9,275 nt of DNA from JAIEPT01 sp038217425 (GCA_038217425.1 JBBQPM010000237.1:1-9275); one strand, 5' to 3'; positions 1-6,259 are shown, counted from the first letter of the stretch. Numbers and translations: made by a program. Notes: a model not told the origin generated them from the sequence alone.

Positions 1-2
1 TG

Positions 3-110
3 ACTCGCAATCACAACCGCCCCCGCATCGCCACCCTGATGAATGACGTAAACTATTACCTCCACAAGCGGAACCGACGAAAGCAGAGACTCGCGAATCT
101 GGCGGCTTGA
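3..110 (+). CDS. C-terminal end of an unidentified protein (5' end outside window)
   Basis: This frame is open from the window edge to a TGA at 108-110 and encodes 35 residues. The tail is strongly basic (HKRNRRKQR near the end) and ends in LANLAA. Being open this close to the edge, with a plausible stop before the next gene, suggests a gene end, but 35 codons is weak support and I do not recognise the family. It has the same strand as the protease gene that starts about 257 bases downstream. That gap is too long to argue for one operon. Confidence 0.4.
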   Translation, partial: TRNHNRPRIATLMNDVNYYLHKRNRRKQRLANLAA

Positions 111-216
111 ATCAGCTGCGGAATCGCGCACGGCTATTTAGATAACGATGGAGTTCGTCCATGAACGTACATTATTTGTCTATTTGTCCCTCCACTCAGA
201 TTCTTCTTGCGTTTCG

Positions 217-244
217 CACGATGCCCGCGTAGTATGCGGGCGTG
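217..244 (+). other. Hairpin in the leader of the protease gene
   Basis: The arms GCCCGC (223-228) and GCGGGC (236-241) pair around a 7-base loop. CAC (217-219) and GTG (242-244) extend the stem across a 3-base bulge. No T-run follows on either strand in the position needed for an intrinsic terminator, so I read it as a possible leader structure or protein-binding dyad in the 256-base gap (111-366). I see no convincing promoter in that gap. Confidence 0.3.
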
Positions 245-366
245 TTGTGAAAAACTACGCACGTGCCAGGCCCAGTAGGCGAACGGCGTCGTCGCGAGCA
301 ACGAGCGAACGAAGGCTGTTCCCATCTGATGTTGTGTTTCACGGTTTCAATCGAGGTGCTATCGTC

Positions 367-2220
367 ATGAACGCGAATTCGAAATGGCCTTTGATCACGC
401 TCGCATGTACCATCGTTGCCGTCGGAGCGACTTGGTACTTCGTCAAGAAAGACGGCGCAGCTCCTCTGCAGAGTGGGCCTAGCGTCAAGAACGAGGAAAC
501 GGTCCAGCTCATCGTCGCTTTTAGCAAATCGCTGATGCTGAACTATGCTCACGAGTCCGACTCCGAGTCGGTGACGAAACTCCTGTTCGATTCGAGCCTC
601 AAGACTGTTGGCGGCAAACGGATCGAAATCAAATACGTCAGCTTGAGTTCGCGCCAGATTATCGACGGAGTCCTCAACGGCTCGTTGAAAGCGCAGGTCA
701 TCGTCCCCTCTTCGGAAGTCTTCCTCGAGCTCGCCGATCGGGAATCCAAGTTAAAGACAGGAAAGCCATTGTTGGGCGAAAAAACGGTCTTCATGCGTCA
801 GCCGCTCGTCATCGCGATTCGGCGGCCTATGGCGGAGGCCATGGGCTGGCCTGGCAAGGATCTTGGCTGGGCTGACGTGCTGGAAATCGCCAGGAACGGC
901 TGGAAGACCGCCGGCCACCCCGAATGGGGCTCGCTCAGATTGGTGCTGGGCAACCCGAATCTCTCCGATGCTGGCATGCATGCCACGGTGTCCGCCAGTC
1001 TCGCGATTCTGGGAAATTCGAAGGGGCTCAACGAGGAGGATTTCCGGTCGCCCGCGCTCGTTGAGGCCACCAAAGCGCTCGACGGAGCCGTAGTCTGGTA
1101 TCCCCCCTCGATCGAGGAATTTGTGCGCAACGAAGTCATGGGAGTGCCGCCTCATTGCCATATGGCCGTCTTGCCCGAGCATCTGCTCAGAACCTTGAAC
1201 GATCGCTCGATCCGGCGGAAGACTCAGGCCGACTGGGTGGCGATTTATCCCGTCAAGGGAGCGATCGTCGATGACGTCGCCGCGGCCACGGTCCAGCGCG
1301 ATTGGGTTTCGGACGAGCAGCGTGAGGTCGCAACGATGGCCTTGAAACAGCTCAGGTCGCCCGAGGTCCAAAAACGCCTCTTGGCGCTCGGACACCGGCC
1401 CGTCATGCCGAACCTTCCTCTGGCCGATCATCTCACGAGCGCGATGGGCGTCGATTCGACTCGCCCGCGGGAAAGCGCTCAAACGCCGGATGCCGAAATC
1501 GTGCTCGACTGCGTCTCGGCTTGGAACGACGGGTGGAAATCGAAGCACGTCGGCGCCGCAGCCACCACTGGGTCTGCGCACACCGCGACCGCATCGGCGC
1601 CGCTGAGCCTGCAAAAGTTCACCAGTTTGTCGCCGACCATTCAGTGCATTCGCCGCGCTCGGCCCAGCACCATTGTAATTAAGGACGCCGCCACAAAGGA
1701 AGTGCGTGGCTCAGGCGTCGTTGTCGATCCGCGCGGTTATGCCATCACAAATCACCACGTGGTCGGCAAGGAAAAGGTCGTGGCCGTTAGTTTCATCGAG
1801 ACCAACGATAAAATCTACAAAGGTGACGTGATCTGGTCGGACTCCAACCAGGATCTAGCGATCGTCCGAATCGACCATCCCGGAAAGTTTCCAGCAATCA
1901 AGTACGGCGACTCCAGTGTTCGGGAAGTCGGCGAAACCGTCGTCGCCATTGGCAATCCCCTCGGCTACACGGGCACAGTGACCGTCGGCATCGTCAGCGC
2001 CCTGGGTCGCGACATCACCTTGCCTACGGGGGCGATCCTCACCAAGGTGATCCAAACCGATGCCGGCATTAATCCCGGAAACTCCGGTGGTCCGTTGCTG
2101 GACATCGACGGCCAACTTATCGGTATCGTGTTCGCGGTCCGCAACGGAGCCCAAAACATCGCCTTCGCCATCCCGCTCGAACGCGTTCAGACGTCGGTAA
2201 AAACACACATACCCGATTGA
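367..2220 (+). CDS. Membrane-anchored fusion: solute-binding-like domain + HtrA/DegP-type serine protease
   Basis: The gene encodes 617 residues. I chose the ATG at 367 because GAGG (353-356) sits 10 bases upstream and the protein then opens with an uncleaved-looking signal anchor (residues about 7-26, PLITLACTIVAVGATWYFV). The frame stays open back to 148, but that extension is not protein-like. Residues about 45-350 resemble the bacterial extracellular solute-binding fold of the SBP_bac_11 type; a GHPEWGSLRLVLGNPNLSD segment lies at 183-201. A low-complexity Ala/Thr linker (about 395-412) follows. Residues about 425-610 are a trypsin-like HtrA domain with a complete triad: His464 in TNHHVV, Asp496 in QDLAIV and Ser573 in GNSGGPL. 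The triad spacing (32 and 77 residues) is close to that of DegP. There is no PDZ domain, so the solute-binding part may do the ligand or substrate sensing (inference). The topology predicts that both domains are outside the cytoplasmic membrane. The domain calls are firm for the protease and moderate for the N-terminal part. Confidence 0.88.
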   Translation: MNANSKWPLITLACTIVAVGATWYFVKKDGAAPLQSGPSVKNEETVQLIVAFSKSLMLNYAHESDSESVTKLLFDSSLKTVGGKRIEIKYVSLSSRQIIDGVLNGSLKAQVIVPSSEVFLELADRESKLKTGKPLLGEKTVFMRQPLVIAIRRPMAEAMGWPGKDLGWADVLEIARNGWKTAGHPEWGSLRLVLGNPNLSDAGMHATVSASLAILGNSKGLNEEDFRSPALVEATKALDGAVVWYPPSIEEFVRNEVMGVPPHCHMAVLPEHLLRTLNDRSIRRKTQADWVAIYPVKGAIVDDVAAATVQRDWVSDEQREVATMALKQLRSPEVQKRLLALGHRPVMPNLPLADHLTSAMGVDSTRPRESAQTPDAEIVLDCVSAWNDGWKSKHVGAAATTGSAHTATASAPLSLQKFTSLSPTIQCIRRARPSTIVIKDAATKEVRGSGVVVDPRGYAITNHHVVGKEKVVAVSFIETNDKIYKGDVIWSDSNQDLAIVRIDHPGKFPAIKYGDSSVREVGETVVAIGNPLGYTGTVTVGIVSALGRDITLPTGAILTKVIQTDAGINPGNSGGPLLDIDGQLIGIVFAVRNGAQNIAFAIPLERVQTSVKTHIPD

Positions 2221-2243
2221 CCGGCCGGCGGCGCGAGGCAAGC

Positions 2244-2648
2244 ATGTCCGACATGGTACGCGATAAAATCAAACTTCACGCCATTAAAGCCGGCCTCGAG
2301 GCGGGGGAGTTCTTCCTGGAGTACTTGCCCACCGTCTCCCTGGACGATGGTCGCTGTATCGGTGCGGAGGCCCTCATCCGTTGGCGCCGGCCGACCGGCG
2401 TCGTCCCGCCGCTCGAGTTCATCCCGATCGTCGAAAACAGGCCGCTCTCCGGCCTCATTACCTATTGGCGTCCGGTGCGGAAACTTGTCCAATCCGAAAT
2501 TCAGTATCGGCTTGCGGATTGGGATCGAGTTGGGCATTTGGATCGTCTCGGTCCCGATGGGCAAGAACACGATGTCATGCAAGAAGCGTCGATAGAAGGA
2601 GAAGAGAAAAGGGGTCAGGTTAAAATATTGGGACGGGCTGCTCATTGA
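2244..2648 (+). pseudogene. Truncated EAL-domain (c-di-GMP phosphodiesterase) gene
   Basis: ATG 2244 has a GAGG (2235-2238) 5 bases upstream and lies 23 bases after the protease stop, so it may be co-transcribed with it. The first ~70 residues match the start of an EAL domain: LEYLPTVSL (25-33), a glycine-bounded turn, then GAEALIRW (40-47) carrying the signature EAL at 42-44, and PLEFIPIVEN. A full EAL domain needs about 240 residues, and the later metal-binding and catalytic residues are missing. After LITYW the reading becomes unlike EAL, and the frame ends at 2646-2648 inside a REP-like segment. A frame change near 2460-2520 is possible, since the +1 frame there reads GIELGIWI, faintly like the usual E-L-G-x-W stretch. 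I therefore treat the gene as non-functional. An expressed 134-residue fragment cannot be excluded. Confidence 0.7.
2607..2633 (+). repeat. REP-like arm at the EAL/toxin junction
   Basis: The segment contains AAAAGGGGTCAGGTTAAAA (2607-2625). Its GGGGNCAGG core is shared with both arms of the palindromic cluster at 2789-2875. It lies where the recognisable EAL coding sequence has stopped and just before the toxin remnant begins, so it may mark the rearrangement junction. Its assignment as a REP-type element rests on the shared core only. Confidence 0.4.
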
Positions 2649-2778
2649 TTCGGTCGTATCGAGTTTGGTGCTCGACACCGTTTACTCCGACGCCGTTGCT
2701 CAAGTGCTGGGGAGCCTTTCGCCGGCGCTACTTCGAAAGTTTGACGATTGCTTGAGAGTAGGACTGGGGCTGCCTTGA
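2632..2778 (+). pseudogene. C-terminal remnant of a PemK/MazF-type toxin
   Basis: The frame runs to a TGA at 2776-2778 and encodes about 48 residues from GLLIDSVVSSLVLDTVY to SPALLRKFDDCLRVGLGLP. This resembles the C-terminal third of PemK/MazF-family mRNA interferase toxins: the D-S-V-V strand, a x-V-L-G-x-L-S-P turn and the amphipathic last helix D-x-C-L-x-x-x-L-G-L. The N-terminal two thirds, including the start and the catalytic region, are absent, and an in-frame TAG at 2593-2595 closes the frame upstream. No matching antitoxin gene is visible nearby. The family call is from memory of the pattern and should be treated as probable only. Confidence 0.5.
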
Positions 2779-2788
2779 AGGGCACAAC

Positions 2789-2887
2789 GGGGGCAGGCAT
2801 GTTTTTAATAAATGGTATCAGCTACGAAAAATGCCTCTCCCGTTATTCGCCCTTCCGAAAAACATGCCTGTCCCCTTATTTGCCTTC
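2789..2887. repeat. REP/BIME-like palindromic repeat cluster
   Basis: The left arm GGGGGCAGGCATGTTTTT (2789-2806) is the inverted copy of 2858-2875 (AAAAACATGCCTGTCCCC), with 17 of 18 positions matching. A degenerate direct repeat also lies inside: about 2825-2855 (CGAAAAATGCCTCTCCCGTT...) against 2856-2887 (CGAAAAACATGCCTGTCCCC...). Such GGGGNCAGG-type palindromes are typical of REP elements mobilised by RAYT (IS200-like, REP-associated tyrosine) transposases. No such transposase gene is in this window. Confidence 0.55.
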
Positions 2888-2911
2888 TTCGTAGGGGAAA
2901 CCCGTACACCC

Positions 2912-2955
2912 GGAAATCCCGCCGCCTAAACCGCCGCGCCACCTCTCGACACTAC
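2912..2955 (+). repeat. 44-base inverted repeat, left copy
   Basis: The segment begins GGAAATCCCGCCGCC and ends CACCTCTCGACACTAC. Its reverse complement matches 4343-4386 at 38 of 44 positions with no gaps. The GGAAATCC end points outward and the CTAC end points into the 2956-4342 block. Short open frames can be read through both copies, but the differences show no third-position bias, so I regard the repeat as non-coding. Confidence 0.65.
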
Positions 2956-2995
2956 TTTACTTTTGCCGATTATGGTCTGCCATGGGTTCGGTGTT

Positions 2996-3026
2996 GTCTA
3001 CACGATGAGTTCAAATTCATGTAGAC
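2996..3026. other. Hairpin across the 3' end of the 73-residue gene
   Basis: GTCTACA (2996-3002) pairs with TGTAGAC (3020-3026). Most of TGAGTT (from 3006) can pair with AATTCA (ending 3019), leaving a short CGA bulge. The dyad overlaps the minus-strand stop codon at 2998-3000. There is no following T-run, so this is not a classical terminator. It could stabilise the transcript end or be a recombination or protein-binding site. Confidence 0.35.
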
Positions 3027-3219
3027 GATGTAGGCGAATTCGCTTTAGTTCGCGTTCGCCAGTTGGAGCGAAGAATTCCAGAACTCCCAGGTAGTGTTTC
3101 CCGGCATCCTCGAAAGGGCCATCAATGAGGGTGCCTACCATTCCAGCCTTGAGCGTCGTCCGCCATCCGTAAGGGCTTTCGTATCCTCTCTGCAACCTTC
3201 CGATAAACTTAAGATTCAT
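2998..3219 (-). CDS. Small conserved-looking protein, possible SH3-like barrel
   Basis: The gene encodes 73 residues starting MNLKFIGRLQRG. I chose the ATG at 3219 because a strong GGAGA (3225-3229) lies 5 bases upstream, directly after a run of nine T on the minus strand; the TTG at 3231 would place this ribosome site inside the gene. The core, GMVGTLIDGPFEDAGKHYLGVLEFF followed from about residue 52 by TGERELKRIRL, alternates short strands around a G-x-V-G-T turn. It recalls the small KOW/SH3-like proteins of the DUF4926 type, which is a fold guess only. There is no signal peptide or membrane segment. It is the last of the minus-strand genes inside the block bounded by the 44-base repeats. 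Confidence 0.6.
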   Translation of the reverse strand: MNLKFIGRLQRGYESPYGWRTTLKAGMVGTLIDGPFEDAGKHYLGVLEFFAPTGERELKRIRLHRLHEFELIV

Positions 3220-3417
3220 GACGTTCTCCAAAAAAAAAGATTGCCACGTCCGAAATTTGGTCGCGGCTTACGAACGATGTTAGCGATGGTGCGAACAGCG
3301 TCCACAAGTTGAGGCGGACACATCCGGACACCAGCAGTTACTTATTCTTCGAAAAGTTGACGAACGTGCTCGACCGATAGTTGCCAAATTATCTAGTACG
3401 TCGGAAATGAGCATGAT

Positions 3418-3663
3418 TCAAGGCTCTTGCTTGCCAAGGAAAAACCATCGACAAAATCTTGGAAGTATTACCGTCAGAATAACCCAGCCGAAAAGAATTG
3501 GCGCAACGAGGAAGATTAAGCACCAGATTACCGGGGGAGGTTCGTTTGTCCCGTTCATGTCGCGATGTAGCAGGTGCCTTACCGCATATACTCCGTACTC
3601 GCCAATGAAAATGAGATAAAGCTAGAGGCACAGGATAATCAAAAGCAACACTAGCCATGGGAT
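3418..3663 (-). pseudogene. Decayed small two-segment membrane protein gene
   Basis: On the minus strand one frame encodes a hydrophobic stretch (IPWLVLLLIILCL, 3663-3625) and then a TAG at 3622-3624. It continues LYLIFIGEYGVYAVRHLLHRD and, from an ATG at 3558, a 46-residue product (MNGTNEPPPVIWCLIFLVAP...FFLGKQEP) ending at TGA 3418-3420. That product has one clear membrane segment. The only upstream ATG with a ribosome site (ATG 3658; GAGGAA at 3671-3676, 12 bases away) is one frame off. The whole therefore reads like a membrane protein gene of about 75-80 codons disrupted by one indel and one nonsense change. The intact part 3418-3558 could still be made, but it lacks a good ribosome site. 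I do not recognise the family. Confidence 0.35.
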
Positions 3664-3720
3664 CGCTTCGTTCCTCTGTCATCGAAGGAATGCTGAAACT
3701 CCGTTATCAGAGAATCTTTA

Positions 3721-4167
3721 TCACGCAATTAACAATCCTAGTCCGACGAGTGTCGCGGCGGCGACAATTAGCAGCAAGCATCCGCCACGATCCAGAATCC
3801 CATTCTCTTTGCCTGCCCAGGTTTCAATATCGTCATTCCACTTAAATTGAAAAAAACGGGCCATACTTTCTAGCTTATATGAAATGACTCGATCATATAA
3901 TTGGAGCATCAGCAGGCGGTACGGTTCGGATGCCCCTGGCGTTTGATTGTTTAGATCCGCTCGGAGTTTTTCAAGCGTCTGTCGCTTGTCACGTCGCAGG
4001 ACACGGTAGGTTTTTGCAAATTGCGCGCAATCATCGCAGTTACTTTCGATGTCATCTAATTGCATTGCATTCCCCTGGATTAGTTCCTGTTCTCCTTTTT
4101 GAACGTAGGCCCGCTCCTCTGGGCTTAACATGGAAAGCTCTTGCGCAGTAAATTTGGGCCACGGCAT
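3721..4167 (-). CDS. Tail-anchored hypothetical protein
   Basis: The gene encodes 148 residues from ATG 4167, preceded by GGGAG seven to eight bases upstream (around 4176-4180). The frame stays open up to 4314, but that extension has no supported start. The protein is mostly charged and helical: MPWPKFTAQELSMLSPEERA, then QKGEQELIQGN, a CDDC pair (about residues 43-46) and a basic RVLRRDKRQTLEKLRADL helix. It ends in one hydrophobic segment, GGCLLLIVAAATLVGLGLLIA, running to the stop. With no N-terminal signal, this predicts a cytoplasmic domain held at the membrane by its C-terminus. The closely spaced Cys pair could be redox-active or bind metal (speculation). Its GC content is lower than that of the genes after 4461. 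The family is not recognised. Confidence 0.6.
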   Translation of the reverse strand: MPWPKFTAQELSMLSPEERAYVQKGEQELIQGNAMQLDDIESNCDDCAQFAKTYRVLRRDKRQTLEKLRADLNNQTPGASEPYRLLMLQLYDRVISYKLESMARFFQFKWNDDIETWAGKENGILDRGGCLLLIVAAATLVGLGLLIA

Positions 4168-4342
4168 TTGGCATCTCCCGCATGATGCGCCTCTCCAAAT
4201 CGGATTGGCTCCGTAATTGACAATACTGCTGCCTCCTGAATAGGAAAGAGGCGGCCTGGAATTGTGTTTGCTTTGGCGTTCGGACAAAGCTCCCTGATCG
4301 CGTTTCGGTGCCAAGGATTGACACGGCCTTGTCAGAAACAGG

Positions 4343-4386
4343 GTAGAGTCGAGAGGTGACGCAACGATTTGGGCGGCGGGATTTCC
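4343..4386 (-). repeat. 44-base inverted repeat, right copy
   Basis: Read on the minus strand it starts GGAAATCCCGCCGCC and ends CACCTCTCGACTCTAC. It differs from the copy at 2912-2955 at six positions, five of them transitions. It stands in opposite orientation to that copy, so the pair brackets 2956-4342 like terminal inverted repeats. The rest of the 293-base gap between the tail-anchored gene and the lipoprotein gene (4168-4460) shows nothing else I can support. A TTGACA at 4318-4323 has no good -10 partner. Confidence 0.65.
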
Positions 4387-4460
4387 TCACATCTTTTGAT
4401 GCGAAGTAGGGCGGATATCAATTCGCCTCGCTCCAGCGAGCGCTCAACCAGAACAGAAAA

Positions 4461-5117
4461 TCACTTCTTCTCATCAAGTCGATAGAGCAGCGTCTGGAAC
4501 GCCGCCGCGGCGTCGCGTCCCGTCGTTTCGACGATCTCGAAGCGGTCGGCGTGCTCCGGGTCTTGCACGAAGGCATTGAGCCGGACGCCGTCGGGTAGCG
4601 GCGTGAAGTGATATTTGAACACGCCGCGGCGCTGCAGGTCGGCCTGCAAACGGTCGGCGGAATTGGCCAGGCTCTGCGAACTCGCGGTCCATGACGACGC
4701 GCTCTGCACCAGCGCGTTACTCTCATTCGGTAGCGGCACGATCAGCGCCCGCTGGCCGGTGTGCGTGCCGTCGCCAATCGCCAACTCTTTGCCCCCCGGC
4801 AGCGGTTGCAACCGACTGGCAAGGGCCGCCGGCGTGAAGCTGTTGGGCGTCGCCGGCATCGGCTGCAGCGGCGTGATCGACGACGTCGAGTTGTTGTCCT
4901 TCACGCCGGCCGAGGCGGGGGCGCTGCCTGGTTCGAACGTCTTCTCCTTGGGATGAACCTCGCCCAGGAGCGGATCTCCCTTGGCGTGCTTGGCGTTCTT
5001 GTTCCAGTTGCAACCGCCGACCGAGCAGAGGAGTCCGCCCGTCAAGGTGCAGACCCCCAGCGCTCGCAGCCAAAACGGCGCGGTCAGAGGCGATAAATTG
5101 CGTGCGTGCTCGGCCAT
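4461..5117 (-). CDS. Putative lipoprotein of unknown function
   Basis: The gene encodes 218 residues from ATG 5117. An in-frame TTG at 5150 is possible but less likely, and no strong ribosome site precedes either. The N-terminus is a lipoprotein signal: a hydrophobic stretch (FWLRALGVCTLTGGLLCS) ends in VGGC with Cys36 as the probable lipidated residue, followed by NWNKN. A Pro/Ser/Thr/Ala-rich region follows (roughly residues 55-110). The C-terminal ~90 residues look folded: a helix WTASSQSLANSADRLQADL, then GVFKYHFTPLPDGVRLNAFV and FEIVETTGRDAAAAFQTLLYRL. I do not recognise a family. It is divergent from the dehydrogenase gene with an 89-base gap (5118-5206), which must hold both promoters. 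I see no clear consensus there. Confidence 0.75.
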   Translation of the reverse strand: MAEHARNLSPLTAPFWLRALGVCTLTGGLLCSVGGCNWNKNAKHAKGDPLLGEVHPKEKTFEPGSAPASAGVKDNNSTSSITPLQPMPATPNSFTPAALASRLQPLPGGKELAIGDGTHTGQRALIVPLPNESNALVQSASSWTASSQSLANSADRLQADLQRRGVFKYHFTPLPDGVRLNAFVQDPEHADRFEIVETTGRDAAAAFQTLLYRLDEKK

Positions 5118-5206
5118 GGAACTCGGCCTACCAATTCGTGGGTTCTCCAATAAAAAACCATCGGCAGTCTTCGTTTCAGACTTTAGACATTCTCCGAGGT
5201 TTTTTC

Positions 5207-6259
5207 ATGGCTCGCATCGCGGTCATCGGCGGCGACGGTATCGGACCTGAAGTGATCGACCAAACCGTGCGCGTCGTCGATGCCGCCCTGGCCCTGGAAA
5301 ATACACGATATCAATGGAACCCGCTCCCCTGGGGTTCCGACTTCTACCAGAAGACCGGCGCCATCCTCCCCGAAGACGGTTGGGATATTCTCGCCCAGCA
5401 CGACGCCATCCTGCTCGGCGCCGTCGGCCGGCCTGACGTCCCCGAAGTCGTCACCGTGCATGGTCTGCTGCTCCCCATGCGTCGCAAGTTCGATCAGTAC
5501 GTGAACTTGCGCCCTGCGTACCTCTTCGACGGCGTGCAATCGCCGCTGCGCGACAAGGCGCCCGGCAGCATCGATATGCTCGTCTTCCGCGAAAACACCG
5601 AAGGCGAATACGCCCCGATCGGCGGTCGGCTGTACGTCGGCACCCCCGCGGAAACCGCCATCGCTTCCGCCGTCTTCACCCGGCGCGGCTGCGAGCGCAT
5701 CATGCGCGCCGCCTTCGAAGCCGCCCGCAAACGCAAGAAAAAGCTCACCTCCATCTCCAAGGCTAACGCCCTCACCCACACGCTCGGCCTGTGGGACGAC
5801 GCCTTCCATGCCGTCGCCAAGGAGTATCCAGACGTTCAGGCAAAGTCGCTGCTCGTCGACGCCGCCGCCATGGATTTCGTCCGCAAGCCCGAAGTCTTCG
5901 ACGTCGTCGTCGCCAGCAACCTTTTCGGCGACATCTTGACGGACCTCAGTGCCATGGTGACGGGGAGCGTGGGCCTGGCCGCCAGCGCGAACATCAATCC
6001 CGAACGCACGTTTCCGAGTATGTTCGAGCCGGTGCACGGCTCGGCGCCCGACATCGCGGGCAAGGGAATCGCCAACCCTCTTGCCGCCATTCTCTCGGCC
6101 AAGCTCCTGCTGGACCACCTGGGCAACCCACGGGCAGCCCAGGCTGTGCAGTCCGCCGTGGCCAGCGTGCTCAAGGCAGGGAAGGTCCGCACCCCCGACC
6201 TCGGCGGCACGTCGACGACGACGCAGATGGCCGACGCCGTTCTCGCTGCCATCCGGTAG
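5207..6259 (+). CDS. Tartrate/D-malate dehydrogenase-type beta-decarboxylating dehydrogenase
   Basis: The gene encodes 350 residues, the usual length for the isocitrate/isopropylmalate dehydrogenase superfamily. ATG 5207 has GAGG (5196-5199) seven bases upstream and gives the typical start MARIAVIGGDGIGPEV. The expected active-site residues are visible: Arg92 and Arg102 (RRKFDQYVNLRP), Arg128 and Tyr135 (VFRENTEGEY), Lys185 (SISKAN), Asp218, and Asp242/Asp246 (NLFGDILTD). The cofactor-side motif EPVHGSAPDIAGKGIANP is at 274-291. The wording FDQYVNLRP, VFTRRGCERI, KPEVFDVVVASNLFGDIL and NPERTFPSMFEPVHGSAPDI is closest to the tartrate dehydrogenase/D-malate dehydrogenase branch (TtuC, E. coli DmlA). 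I therefore prefer that to LeuB. These enzymes oxidise a 2-hydroxyacid with NAD+ and decarboxylate it in the cytoplasm, using a divalent metal. The substrate cannot be settled from sequence alone, and a leucine-pathway role remains possible. No leuC/leuD neighbour is present. Confidence 0.85.
   Translation: MARIAVIGGDGIGPEVIDQTVRVVDAALALENTRYQWNPLPWGSDFYQKTGAILPEDGWDILAQHDAILLGAVGRPDVPEVVTVHGLLLPMRRKFDQYVNLRPAYLFDGVQSPLRDKAPGSIDMLVFRENTEGEYAPIGGRLYVGTPAETAIASAVFTRRGCERIMRAAFEAARKRKKKLTSISKANALTHTLGLWDDAFHAVAKEYPDVQAKSLLVDAAAMDFVRKPEVFDVVVASNLFGDILTDLSAMVTGSVGLAASANINPERTFPSMFEPVHGSAPDIAGKGIANPLAAILSAKLLLDHLGNPRAAQAVQSAVASVLKAGKVRTPDLGGTSTTTQMADAVLAAIR

Noticed and set aside
217..244. Intrinsic terminator upstream of the protease gene
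   Set aside because: The stem is GC-rich, but no T-run follows on the relevant strand. It was kept only as a leader hairpin.
148..366. N-terminal extension of the protease frame back to the ATG at 148
   Set aside because: The extra 73 residues are Arg/Ser-rich, would bury the signal anchor internally, and a better ribosome site precedes ATG 367.
2812..3024. 70-codon plus-strand open frame
   Set aside because: It is composed of the REP-like repeat, the 44-base repeat and the antisense end of the 73-residue gene, so it is not a real gene.
4318..4349. Promoter from TTGACA at 4318-4323
   Set aside because: No acceptable -10 box at 16-18 bases, and it would point antisense into the lipoprotein gene.
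2912..4386. Integron attC sites flanking cassette genes
   Set aside because: The repeats are inverted rather than direct, and the core sites RYYYAAC and GTTRRRY are not correctly formed.
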